Below, in pieces: positions 33,855 through 42,011 of a stretch of 64,000 nt of DNA (position 1 is the stretch's first letter; every line of letters starts with the position of its first letter). Location of the stretch: the NCBI RefSeq assembly GCF_000025265.1, contig NC_013739.1, forward strand, positions 4,016,001-4,080,000, written 5' to 3'. Origin of the DNA: Conexibacter woesei DSM 14684. GTDB lineage: Bacteria > Actinomycetota > Thermoleophilia > Solirubrobacterales > Solirubrobacteraceae. The notes under the pieces are model-generated. The model ran no database searches. It was not told the DNA's origin and saw only the letters and a list, made by a program, of their open reading frames with translations. The position numbers and the translations under genes are program-made.

Positions 33855-34926
33855 CTCTGGTGGCGTCGAGGATGTCGGTCGTCATGACCTCCTCGACCGT
33901 CGGGACGTCACCTCTGTCGAACTGGCCGGTCTGCTCCCACAGGTCGAGCTGCTCCTGCCAGGCCGCCGGGTCCATCGCGCCGTAGCCGCCGGTCTCGCTC
34001 GTCTCCGTCCACATGAACGGGAACAGCGTCTCCTGCGCCTCAACGATCGACTCGATCGTCGACTTGCCCTCGGAGTTGGGGTACGCCTCGACGAATATTC
34101 TCGCCGCCGCCTCCGGGTCTCTCTTCGCGAACGCCCAGCCTCTGGCGACCGCGCGCAGGAACGCCTCGGCCTTGTCTCTGTCGCCGGCGAGGAATCTCGG
34201 GTTGGCGTAGTAGGTGCCGCCGTAGAGCGGGACGCTCTCGGCGTACGGCAGAACTCTGTAGCCCTCCGGCAGCAGTCTCAGCTGCGCGCGGTCGGTCAGC
34301 CAGCCGCCCCACACGTCGACGCGTCTCTGCAGCAGCGGCGCGACGTCGAAGGAGACCGACTTGACGCTGTCGAGGTCGTCCTTCGTCATGCCGTTGTCCT
34401 TCAGGTACGCGTCGAGCATGCCGACGGCCGGCGGCGGCACGCCGACCGACTTGCCCTTCAGGTCCTCGGGCGAGTCGAGCTGCGTGTCCGGCAGCGCGAA
34501 GTAGGCGTACGGGTGCGACTGGAGCTGCGCGGCGAACGCCTGCACCGGGATCCCCTGGGAGGCGGCGAGCATCACCGGCGGGCTCTCGGACGCGACGCCG
34601 ATCTGGGCTCGTCCGGAGGCGACCGAGGCGACGCCGTCGTTGTTCGGGCCGCCGGGGACTATCTCGACGTCGAGCCCTTCGGCCTCGAAGAAGCCCTCCT
34701 CGATCGCGACGACCTCGCCGATCAACCCTTCGTCGACCGTCCAGCCGTACTGGAGCTTGATCTTCGACGTCTCGCCGCCGCCGCTGCCTCCAGCAGCCGC
34801 GGTCGTCTGGCCGCCACCAGAGTCGTCATCGCTGCTGCCGCAGCCAGACACGACGACCAGGCCGACCAGCGCGAAGACGGCCAGGGCAAGCAGGCGGAGG
34901 GACCGCAGGCGACGGGCAGCTCTCAT
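33829..34926 (-). CDS. Substrate-binding lipoprotein of the SsuA/ThiY/NMT1 family
   Basis: A 365-residue exported lipoprotein: signal region LRLLALAVFALVGLVVVSGC with lipobox VSGC, an acidic Ser-rich linker, then the type II binding fold (IKLQYGWTVDEGLIGEVVAI, GVASVASGRAQIGVASESPP, KGKSVGVPPPAVGMLD). This is the pattern of sulfonate/nitrate/pyrimidine-precursor binding proteins. ATG 34926 follows GAAGGAG. AGA arginine codons are frequent. An inverted repeat lies 23 bases upstream. Confidence 0.87.
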   Translation of the reverse strand: MRAARRLRSLRLLALAVFALVGLVVVSGCGSSDDDSGGGQTTAAAGGSGGGETSKIKLQYGWTVDEGLIGEVVAIEEGFFEAEGLDVEIVPGGPNNDGVASVASGRAQIGVASESPPVMLAASQGIPVQAFAAQLQSHPYAYFALPDTQLDSPEDLKGKSVGVPPPAVGMLDAYLKDNGMTKDDLDSVKSVSFDVAPLLQRRVDVWGGWLTDRAQLRLLPEGYRVLPYAESVPLYGGTYYANPRFLAGDRDKAEAFLRAVARGWAFAKRDPEAAARIFVEAYPNSEGKSTIESIVEAQETLFPFMWTETSETGGYGAMDPAAWQEQLDLWEQTGQFDRGDVPTVEEVMTTDILDATRDDRTALAK

Positions 34927-34948
34927 CTCACAACTCCTTCTACCAGTT

Positions 34949-34970
34949 CAGGTTCACTACCTTGAACCTG
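34949..34970 (-). promoter_or_regulatory. Inverted repeat CAGGTTCA-N6-TGAACCTG upstream of the lipoprotein gene
   Basis: A perfect 8-bp inverted repeat with a 6-bp spacer, between the SBP start (34926) and the previous stop region. It could be a repressor site or a leader hairpin. I looked for thiamine-riboswitch blocks here and found none. Confidence 0.55.
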
Positions 34971-35053
34971 TTTCGGTTGGTTGTACGTGAGCAGCAGCCT
35001 AAACGTTGCGTCAACCGTCGCGGTTCCAGGCGGCAACGTATCGCGTGGTCACG

Positions 35054-36067
35054 TCATCTGCGTGCCTCCTCCACGTCGTCGATCGTGCGGTCGCTCAGGT
35101 CGACTTCGCCCGGCACGACGCCTCTTTCGGCGACGTACCTCGCGACCTGCTGGAAGCGCGCCAAGATCGCCGGCGTGATCGGCTCCAGTCTCTCGGCCGC
35201 GTCGACCTGCGCTCTGGCGACCGTGTCCGGCAGGCCGGCGTCGGCGTACAGTCTCGCGGCTTCGGCGGGGTTCGCCGCGATCCACGCGGCCGCGTCCTGG
35301 AGACCGCGGTAGACCGCGGCGACGAGCGCCGGGTGCCGCTCGGCGAACTCGCTGGAGACGATGTACGGCGTGTCGTTGAGCGAGCCCAGCTCGCCGCCGG
35401 AGATCACGAGTCTGCCGCCGAGCTTGTCCTGCGCCAGGCCGGTGAACGACGACCACGTCGCCCACGCGTCGACCTGCCCGCTGCCGAACGCGCTCGCCGC
35501 GTCGGCCGGCGGCAGGTAGACCAGCTCGACGTCGTCTCTGCTGAGGCCGGCTCTGTCGAGCGCGAGCAGCGTCAGGTACTCGCCCGTGCCCGCTCTGTTG
35601 ACCGCGATCTTCTTGCCCTTCAGGTCGGCGGCGGTCGCGATCCCGCTGTCTCTGCCGGCGATGATCCCCTCGTTCTCGGGCTGGTTGGGCTCGATCGCGA
35701 AGATCTTGAAGTCGGAGTTTCCCGCCAGCGCGCCGATCGCGGCCGAGATCGAGCCGTAGGTGATGTCGACGTCGCCCGCGTTCATCGCCTCGATCGCCGG
35801 CACCATCGCGGGGAACGGGCCCTCGTAGCTCGCTCTCGCGCCGACGCTCGCAAGCGCTCTGTCGATCGAGCCGATGTGTCTCGCGACCGCGGCGAGCGTC
35901 ACGCCCTGGAGCGTGCCGATCTTGACGGTCGCCCCCTCCGACGACGCCGACGACGACGCGCTCGCGGCCGTCGCGTCGGTGGAGTCGTCGCCGCCGCACG
36001 CCGCCAGCACCGTCGCCGCGAGCAGCATCGCGATCGAGGTGGCCAGCCAGGCGAGTCGCTTCGTCAT
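35054..36067 (-). CDS. Sulfonate-type substrate-binding lipoprotein (SsuA family)
   Basis: A 337-residue lipoprotein with signal and lipobox (MLLAATVLAACGG), a Ser/Ala linker and a type II binding fold (VKIGTLQGVTLAAVARHIGS, GDVDITYGSISAAIGALAGN, KGKKIAVNRAGTGEYLTLLA, AFGSGQVDAWATW). It is the last gene of the ssu/dsz-like operon, 14 bases after ssuD. I prefer ATG 36067, preceded by GAGGAAG, over ATG 36085, which overlaps the ssuD stop. AGA codons are common in the mature part. A 127-bp gap separates it from the next transporter set. Confidence 0.87.
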   Translation of the reverse strand: MTKRLAWLATSIAMLLAATVLAACGGDDSTDATAASASSSASSEGATVKIGTLQGVTLAAVARHIGSIDRALASVGARASYEGPFPAMVPAIEAMNAGDVDITYGSISAAIGALAGNSDFKIFAIEPNQPENEGIIAGRDSGIATAADLKGKKIAVNRAGTGEYLTLLALDRAGLSRDDVELVYLPPADAASAFGSGQVDAWATWSSFTGLAQDKLGGRLVISGGELGSLNDTPYIVSSEFAERHPALVAAVYRGLQDAAAWIAANPAEAARLYADAGLPDTVARAQVDAAERLEPITPAILARFQQVARYVAERGVVPGEVDLSDRTIDDVEEARR

Positions 36068-36081
36068 GTCGCTTCCTCGGG

Positions 36082-37284
36082 TCATCGGGTCGGGACTCCG
36101 GGCACCTGCTCGGTCCAGGTATGGCGGGCGGCGTCGAGCCGCGGGGCGGCGGCGGTCGGCTCGGCCTGCGCGTTCAGGTCATGCACGACGGGCAGGTGCG
36201 GCAGGATCGTCTCGGCGATCCGGTAGGCCTCCTCCAGCAGCGGGAAGCCGGAGACGATGAACGTCGAGATGCCGGCGTCGCGGTACTGCTGGATCGTGTC
36301 GAGCACCGTCTCCGGGCTGCCGACGATCGCCGTGCCCGGCCCCGGTCGCACGAGCCCGAGCCCCGCCCACAGGTTCGGGTGGATCTCCAGGTCGCGGACG
36401 TTCTCCGGCACGGTGCCGCCGTGCAGCGCGGTCATCCGCTGCTGCCCGACCGAGTCGGTTCTCGCGAACAGCTGCTGGATCCGGCCGACCGACTCCGGGT
36501 CCATGTGGTCGAGCAGATCCTGTGTCGCCGCCCACGCGGCCTCGTCGGTCTCGCGTGTGACGATGTAGAGGCGGATGCCGAAGCGCAGCCTGTCCTCGCG
36601 CCCGTGCTTGGCCGCCAGCTCCTTGATCCGCTTGATCCGTTCCGCCGTCTCGGCCGGCGGCTCGCCCCACGACAGGTACGTGTCGATGTTCTCCGCCGCG
36701 CTCTCCAGCGCCTCCGGCGAGGCGCCGCCGAACCACAGCGGCGGCGTCGGCCGCTGGACCGGCGGCAGCACGACTCTGCCGCCCTCGACCTTCAGGAAGC
36801 GGCCGTCGAAGTCGACCGTCTCCCCCTCCAGCACGCGGCGCCAGATCTTCACCCACTCGCTCGTGTACGCGTAGCGATCGGCGTGGTCGAGCGGGACGCC
36901 GTTGGACTTCAACGTGTTGGCGTCGCCGGAGACGATGTTGAGGATCGTGCGGCCGCCCGAGAACTGGTCGAACGTCGCCGTCATCTTCGCCGCCAGCACC
37001 GGCGAGATCAGCGGCGGGTGGACGGCGATCAGGAAGCGCATCCGCGCCGTCTCGCGCGCCAGCGTCGAGGACAGCACCCACGTGTCGTGGACGCCGGTCG
37101 CGAACAGCGCGCCGGAGTAGCCGAGGTGGTCTATCGCCCCCGCGATCTGGCGCAGGTACGGCCAGTCGAGCGTGCGCGAGCCGTCCGGGCGCCACGGGTA
37201 GGGGCCGTCCGGTCCGGTCAGGTACCAGAGGACCTCGACCGCGTCGCGCTGCGTCGCCGTGGGCGCGTCGGCGAGCGCCGTCAC
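36082..37284 (-). CDS. ssuD: FMNH2-dependent alkanesulfonate monooxygenase SsuD (luciferase-like)
   Basis: A 400-residue cytoplasmic luciferase-family enzyme that splits alkanesulfonates to aldehyde and sulfite. Features: WRPDGSRTLDWPYLRQIA, GYSGALFATG, RFLIAVHPPLISPVLAAKM, FSGGRTILNIVSGD, and the C-terminal GFPLLEEAYRIAE of SsuD. It needs a flavin reductase (SsuE), which I do not see in the window. GTG 37284 overlaps the upstream stop. The family also holds dibenzothiophene-type monooxygenases, so substrate range is inferred. Confidence 0.88.
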   Translation of the reverse strand: MTALADAPTATQRDAVEVLWYLTGPDGPYPWRPDGSRTLDWPYLRQIAGAIDHLGYSGALFATGVHDTWVLSSTLARETARMRFLIAVHPPLISPVLAAKMTATFDQFSGGRTILNIVSGDANTLKSNGVPLDHADRYAYTSEWVKIWRRVLEGETVDFDGRFLKVEGGRVVLPPVQRPTPPLWFGGASPEALESAAENIDTYLSWGEPPAETAERIKRIKELAAKHGREDRLRFGIRLYIVTRETDEAAWAATQDLLDHMDPESVGRIQQLFARTDSVGQQRMTALHGGTVPENVRDLEIHPNLWAGLGLVRPGPGTAIVGSPETVLDTIQQYRDAGISTFIVSGFPLLEEAYRIAETILPHLPVVHDLNAQAEPTAAAPRLDAARHTWTEQVPGVPTR

Positions 37285-38207
37285 GCCGCCCCCACGAGCG
37301 CCGCGGCCGGCTCGGCGACGGCGTCGCGCACGTCGATCCGGCGGGCGACGATCCCCTGCCGCGCGAGCAGGTCGGCGGCGCGCTGCTGCTCCTCGACGAA
37401 CGCGTCGCCGATCGGCTTCGGGCCCCATGGGCGGCGGCGCAGCGCGCTCTCCCACTCCTCCGCGCTCGTCAGGCCCGGCGCGTGCGCGGCGAACAGCTCG
37501 GCGGCGGCGGGCGGATTGCGCGCTATCCACGCGTCGATCTGCACGAGCGCCTCGACGAACGCCTCCAGCAGCAGCGGGCTGCGCCGCGCGAAGTCGCGGC
37601 GGCCGAACCAGACGGAGCGGTTCGACATCACCTCGCCGGTGTCGATCAGCGGGCGCACGGCGCCGGCCTGCTCCGCCGCCAGCAGGTCCGGGTCGCCGCC
37701 GATCCAGGCGTCGACCTCGCCCCGCTCCAGCAGTGCGCGCCCGCGCGCGGAGTCGCTGCCCGCGTCGGCGGCGGCGGTGTCGACGCGCTCGACGTCGTCG
37801 AACGTCAGCCCGGCCTGGTCGAGCGCCACCGCGAGCAGGATCGTCTGGTAGGAGCCGTGCGCGAGCGCGACCTTGCGCCCCTTCAGGTCGGCGACGACCT
37901 CGATCTCGTCGTCGTCGGAGCGCACGACGAGCTTGCCGTGCGCGGGCCGCGGCTCGGACGCAGCGATGTAGACGACGTCGAGCCCGTCCGCCTGCGCGCT
38001 GATCGGCGGCGTCGCGCCGGTGCCGCTGACGTCGATCCTGTCCTGCGCCAGCAGCGGCAGCGTCGTCAGGCCGCTCGGGTACTCGACCCACTCGACGCGT
38101 GCGTCGAGCGGCGCCAGCAGTCTGTTGAGGAAGCCCTTGCGGCGCAGCGCGAAGAGCGACGGGTTGCTCGGGTGGACCCCGATGCGGATCAGCGTGTCGT
38201 CAGGCAT
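37281..38207 (-). CDS. SsuA-like binding-protein-fold protein without a signal peptide
   Basis: A 308-residue protein with the sulfonate-binding fold (DTLIRIGVHPSNPSLFALRR, DRIDVSGTGATPP, KGRKVALAHGSYQTILLAVA, GEVDAWIGGDPDLL). It has no signal peptide or lipobox, so it should stay in the cytoplasm. It overlaps the DszB-like gene by 8 bp and ssuD by 4. Aligned by eye with DszB-type enzymes, the catalytic Cys is absent (HPSNPSL where CPVP would be). It could be a cytoplasmic sulfonate carrier, a desulfinase relative, or an exported protein whose start I misplace; no upstream start in frame gives a signal peptide. Confidence 0.75.
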   Translation of the reverse strand: MPDDTLIRIGVHPSNPSLFALRRKGFLNRLLAPLDARVEWVEYPSGLTTLPLLAQDRIDVSGTGATPPISAQADGLDVVYIAASEPRPAHGKLVVRSDDDEIEVVADLKGRKVALAHGSYQTILLAVALDQAGLTFDDVERVDTAAADAGSDSARGRALLERGEVDAWIGGDPDLLAAEQAGAVRPLIDTGEVMSNRSVWFGRRDFARRSPLLLEAFVEALVQIDAWIARNPPAAAELFAAHAPGLTSAEEWESALRRRPWGPKPIGDAFVEEQQRAADLLARQGIVARRIDVRDAVAEPAAALVGAA

Positions 38208-39234
38208 GGATTCGGTCCTCGTGTGTTGCGGATCGGAGTGTGCGGGCGGCGGCGAGCGGCGCGGGATCGACCCACGCGCGCACGTCGAAGCCGCCGTCGG
38301 GGCCGAGCAGCCCCTGGTCGCGCAGGAAGGCCCGTTCGAGGTCGAGCGCGTCGAGCCAGTCCTCGCGCAGGTCGGGATGGAGGCGCGCGTCGCCGTAGGC
38401 GCGCCGGACGGCGTCACGGTCGCCGCCGGTCTCGGAGCTGAACACGCGCGCGACCTCCTCCCCGTTGACGCCGGCCCAGTCGGCCGCGTCGAGCAGCGTG
38501 GCGAGGTAGCGCGCGACGACCTGCGGCTGCTCGTCCAGCAGCGCGGCGGCGACGGTGATCGTGCGCGGCGTGCCGTTGTTGACGCGGACTGCCGGGTCGG
38601 GATGTGAGCCGAACTCGACGACCTCGTGGACGCCGGCGGCGCGGGCCGCCGCGACGCCGGGCGCCCCCTTGACGTAGACGGCGTCGGCGACGCCGTCGCG
38701 CAGCGCGCGCAGCTCCAGCTCCCAGGCGCCTCTCGGCGCGCGCTCGCCCGGTCCCCAGCCGGTCCGGCTGCGGGTGGCGGGCAGGTCGACCAGCTCCACG
38801 TCGCTCAAGCCCGCGCCCGCGAGGCCGAGCACAGCGTCGAAGCCGCGCAGCGCCATCGCCGCCTGGAAGTCGACGACGGCGTCGAGGTAGCGCGGGATCC
38901 CCAGCCGCCGGCCGGCGAGCCGCGCCGGGTCGCCGGCCAGCGCGGGATCGGTCGTGAGGATCGCCTGGTACTCGTCGATCCAGGTCAGCGCGACGAGGCG
39001 GGTCGCGGTGCCCGTCGAGCGCGCCCACAGCGCCGGGACGTTGCCGCCCTCGCGCACGAGCCCGTCGAGGCCGTGGTGGAAGTGCGCGTCGCGCGTCGCC
39101 TCGTCGGGCGCGTCCTGCAGCGAGGCGACGGCGACGCCGAGCGGACCGAGGTCGCGCTCCAGCAGGCCGCGGTCGAACGCGACGCTGGAGGCCGTCGGGA
39201 CCGGGCAGCGGGTGATCCAGAGCTGGTTCGTCAC
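38200..39234 (-). CDS. DszB-like sulfinate desulfinase family protein
   Basis: A 344-residue protein with the binding-protein-like fold of 2'-hydroxybiphenyl-2-sulfinate desulfinase (DszB). The catalytic residues line up: Cys10 in ITRCPVPTA (DszB Cys27 in CPVPNA), His51 in DAHFHHG (His60), Arg61 and Gly64 in REGGNVPAL (Arg70, Gly73), with His-to-Arg and Arg-to-Gly spacing the same as in DszB. No signal peptide. GTG 39234 overlaps the ssuB stop. Inferred role: release of sulfite from an organic sulfinate, next to SsuD. No DszA or DszC is adjacent, so the true substrate may be another sulfinate. Confidence 0.72.
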   Translation of the reverse strand: MTNQLWITRCPVPTASSVAFDRGLLERDLGPLGVAVASLQDAPDEATRDAHFHHGLDGLVREGGNVPALWARSTGTATRLVALTWIDEYQAILTTDPALAGDPARLAGRRLGIPRYLDAVVDFQAAMALRGFDAVLGLAGAGLSDVELVDLPATRSRTGWGPGERAPRGAWELELRALRDGVADAVYVKGAPGVAAARAAGVHEVVEFGSHPDPAVRVNNGTPRTITVAAALLDEQPQVVARYLATLLDAADWAGVNGEEVARVFSSETGGDRDAVRRAYGDARLHPDLREDWLDALDLERAFLRDQGLLGPDGGFDVRAWVDPAPLAAARTLRSATHEDRIHA

Positions 39235-39980
39235 GAGGTCTCCTCGTCGTCTGTCGGGTGGGTTGCGTCCACGCCCAGCTCCGCGAGCAGCTGAGCACGC
39301 AGCCGCTCGAAGCCGGCGCTGCCGCGCGTGCGCGACTCGTGCGGGACAGTCAGGTCGAGGCCGATCGCGCCGTCGCGCATGACGGTGATGCGGTCGGCCA
39401 GCGTCAGCGCCTCGTCGACGTCGTGGGTGACGATCAGCACGGCCGGCCGGTGCGCCTCCCAGAGCGTGCGCACGAGCGCGTGCATTCTGATCCGCGTGAG
39501 CGCGTCGAGCGCGGCGAACGGCTCGTCGAGCAGCAGCAGCCGCGGCTCGCGCACGAGCGCACGGGCGAGCGCGGTCCGCTGCGCCTCACCGCCGGAGAGC
39601 GTCACCGGCCAGGCGTCGGCGTGGCCGTGCAGGCCGACCTCGCCGAGCGCTTCGAGCGCACGCGCGCGCGTGCCCTTCGGGAGTCCCAGCAGGACGTTGC
39701 GCCAGACCTTCTGCCACGGCAGCAGACGCGGTTCCTGGAAGACGATCGAGTGCGCGCCGGGCACCTCGATCGCGCCGGCCTGCGCGTGCTCGAGGCCCGC
39801 GAGCAGCCGCAGCAGCGTCGTCTTGCCGCAGCCGCTCGGGCCGAGCAGCGCGACGAACTCGCTCGCGCCGATCTCGAAGTCGAGACCGTCGAGGACCGTG
39901 CGCGCGCCGAAGCGCTTGACGATCCCGTGCGCGCGGACGGCGGACGCCGTCGCGGGTGGTGCGTCGACCGTGATGCTCAT
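39231..39980 (-). CDS. ssuB: Sulfonate ABC transporter ATPase SsuB
   Basis: A 249-residue ATPase with Walker A GPSGCGKTT, FQEPRLLPW (SsuB/TauB signature Q-loop), LSGGEAQR, LLLLDEPFAALD and VTHDVDEAL. ATG 39980 overlaps the permease stop (ATGA), and its stop overlaps the DszB-like start. Second gene of the operon after ssuC. Confidence 0.9.
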   Translation of the reverse strand: MSITVDAPPATASAVRAHGIVKRFGARTVLDGLDFEIGASEFVALLGPSGCGKTTLLRLLAGLEHAQAGAIEVPGAHSIVFQEPRLLPWQKVWRNVLLGLPKGTRARALEALGEVGLHGHADAWPVTLSGGEAQRTALARALVREPRLLLLDEPFAALDALTRIRMHALVRTLWEAHRPAVLIVTHDVDEALTLADRITVMRDGAIGLDLTVPHESRTRGSAGFERLRAQLLAELGVDATHPTDDEETS

Positions 39981-40819
39981 GCGCCGCGGAAGCTCCCGCG
40001 CCAGCTCAGCAGCCGGCGTTCGAGCAGCCGGATCGCCCCGTCGCCGATCAACCCAAGCGCGCTGTAGACGAGGATCCCGACGAGGACGACCTCGGTCTGG
40101 AGGAACTGGCGCGCGTCGGAGACGAGCGCGCCGATCCCGTTGTTGGCGTTGACGGTCTCGGAGACGACGAGCGCGATCACCGACAGGCCGAGCGCGTAGC
40201 GCAGGCCGACGAGGATCGACGGCAGCGCGCCGGGCACGACGACCTGGCGGACGAGCTGGCGGCGGTTGAGGCCGAACACCTCCGCGGCCTCGATCAGCTT
40301 CGCGTCGACGCCGCGGATGCCGGCGTACGTGTTCATGTAGACCGGGAACGTGACGCCGAAGGCGATCAGCGCGATCTTCGACGTGTCGCCGATCCCGAGC
40401 CAGAGGATGAAGAGCGGGATCAGCGACACGAACGGGACCGTCCGCAGCGCCTGCATCGTCGCGTCGACCAGCTCCTCGCCGAGCTTGAAGAGGCCGGCCG
40501 CGATCCCGAGCGCGAGGCCGACGGGGATCCCGATCAGCAGACCGAGCGCGCAGCGCGTCAGCGAGATCGCGAGCGCGTCGGCCAATCTGCCGCTCGTGAG
40601 CAGGTCCCAGAAGGCGCTCGCCACCTCGCTCGGCGGCGGCACGAGCGTCGTGTCGATCAGGTCGAGCGCGGCGGCGAGCTGCCACAAGCCGAGCAGCGCA
40701 AGCGGGACGCTCGCGCGGATCGCGGCCGTCGCGAGCAGCGAGCGGCCGGCGCGGGAGCGGCGGCCGACCGCGGCGGAGCCGCCGGACTGCTCTATTTCGA
40801 TATTTTCGATCGGCTTCAT
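39977..40819 (-). CDS. ssuC: Sulfonate ABC transporter permease SsuC
   Basis: A 280-residue inner-membrane permease with an acidic/polar N-terminus (KPIENIEIEQSGGSAAVGRR) then about six helices (ALLGLWQLAAALDLI, LGLLIGIPVGLALGIAAG, PFVSLIPLFILWLGIG) and an EAA loop around EAAEVFGLNRRQLVRQVVVPG. First gene of the desulfonation operon. ATG 40819 is preferred over an in-frame TTG at 40822. No clear ribosome site is present; the 90-bp upstream region is unusually AT-rich with two TTAGTC repeats and probably holds the promoter. Confidence 0.88.
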   Translation of the reverse strand: MKPIENIEIEQSGGSAAVGRRSRAGRSLLATAAIRASVPLALLGLWQLAAALDLIDTTLVPPPSEVASAFWDLLTSGRLADALAISLTRCALGLLIGIPVGLALGIAAGLFKLGEELVDATMQALRTVPFVSLIPLFILWLGIGDTSKIALIAFGVTFPVYMNTYAGIRGVDAKLIEAAEVFGLNRRQLVRQVVVPGALPSILVGLRYALGLSVIALVVSETVNANNGIGALVSDARQFLQTEVVLVGILVYSALGLIGDGAIRLLERRLLSWRGSFRGA

Positions 40820-40913
40820 CAAGATTTGGTCGCGGACTAAACCCGACTAACTCGATCAACTTACCATAGATTCTTGGTGACAACAGTTGGAGCGGCTCGG
40901 GGCAACTCTGTTC

Positions 40914-41500
40914 ATGACCCCCTCCACCCTCCGCCGGCTGCTGCTCGCGTCGTGCGCGCTGGCGGCGTGCGCCGCGACGGCCCCGGCCGCGACCGCCTCA
41001 CCGGACACCGTGATCCGCACGGACGTCTCGCTCCCCTCAGGCGTCCGCGCCGAGATCCACGCGCCGGCCCGCCCGTCGGCAGCGCCGCTCGTGCTGATCG
41101 CGCACGGCCGCCACGCCAGCTGCCGGCGCGGGACCAGACTGCGGCCGGGCTGGCCCTGTCCCCGCGGCTGGGCCGCGAACCCGAGCTACCGCGGTTACCG
41201 CCCGCTCGCGCCGCCGACTTCACGATCGACCCCGGCCGTGCGCAGCGGCTCAGCGTCGAGCTGACCGACGGCACCGGCGCGGTCGCCCGGGCGGCGTTCC
41301 CGCCGCTGCCCGCGCCCGGTCGTCCCCGCGCCAAGCAGGACCTGTCGCCGCGCGTCCTGCTGCGGCAGCTGCGGCTCCCGCTGAGCGCGTTCGCGGGCGT
41401 CGACCTGCGGCGGGTGACGCAGGTGACGTTCGTCTTCGACGGCGCGCCCCGCGGCCGGCTCGCGCTCGGTTCGCTGCAGTTGGCGGCCTCTCAGATGTAG
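40914..41500 (+). pseudogene. Decayed secreted alpha/beta hydrolase (large internal deletion and frameshift)
   Basis: From ATG 40914 the reading frame gives a signal peptide (LLLASCALAACAATAPAATA) and the start of a hydrolase (PLVLIAHGRHASCRRG, then WPCPRGW, NPSYRGYRPLA). The frame then changes at about 41200: the same frame soon stops at 41264, while the next frame continues with a C-terminal beta-domain (DPGRAQRLSVELTDGTGAVA, LPLSAFAGVDLRRVTQVTFV) to 41500. In intact relatives these two ends are separated by several hundred residues. The hydrolase core with its nucleophile is gone, so this is a deletion remnant. Confidence 0.75.
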
Positions 41501-41802
41501 GCCCAGCCGAGCTTGATCGGCGTGTCGGGCGACGCGAGCGAGTAGACGAGCGCATCGCCGGCGCCTATCTGAACCGTGCTGAAGCCCGGCGAAACCGGCG
41601 TCGTGCTACCGCCTTGGTGCCAGACGTAGACGGTCGAGGGCTGCTGCTGATACTCGTACGCGACCCACAGGTACCCGGCGTTGGGCATCGTTATCCAGAC
41701 GTCCGGCGGGGTGTCGTCCACCCCTGCGATCAGGATCGTCGTGTCGGCCGGCTGCTGCTCCGCGATCTCCTGCCCGAACTGCCGCTGCTCGATCGACGAC
41801 AT
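41491..41802 (-). CDS. Hypothetical 103-residue Trp/Tyr-rich beta protein
   Basis: I do not recognise this protein. It has no signal peptide; after a polar Gln-rich start (SSIEQRQFGQEIAEQQ) it is mostly short strands (TTILIAGVDDTPPDVWITM, YLWVAYEYQQQPSTVYVWHQ, GDALVYSLASPDTPIKLGWA). ATG 41802 follows GGGAGG at ideal spacing, which is good evidence that it is translated. Its end overlaps the decayed hydrolase gene by 10 bp on the other strand, and about 200 bp upstream is AT-rich. The codon mix is less GC-extreme than its neighbours. Confidence 0.65.
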   Translation of the reverse strand: MSSIEQRQFGQEIAEQQPADTTILIAGVDDTPPDVWITMPNAGYLWVAYEYQQQPSTVYVWHQGGSTTPVSPGFSTVQIGAGDALVYSLASPDTPIKLGWAYI

Positions 41803-42011
41803 GCTGCGCCTCCCATGGTCGCTGCTGAGAACGAGCGGCGGAAGCTATCCCCGGAAGGCGAGAGGTTCGTCGATTTACAGCTTTTATGTATCTATTGCTC
41901 CGGATGGGCGCAGACAGGGACGAGCAGGGTTCGGCAGGTTTCGCGCGCGCATGCGCCAGACCGCGCCGCCCGCCTGGCTACGATCGGCGGCCCCTCCGAA
42001 GGAGAGCATCG

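Noticed and set aside
34927-35053. Thiamine (TPP) riboswitch before the lipoprotein gene, suggested by its THI5-like family
   Set aside because: None of the conserved TPP-element blocks is present; only a simple inverted repeat is seen.
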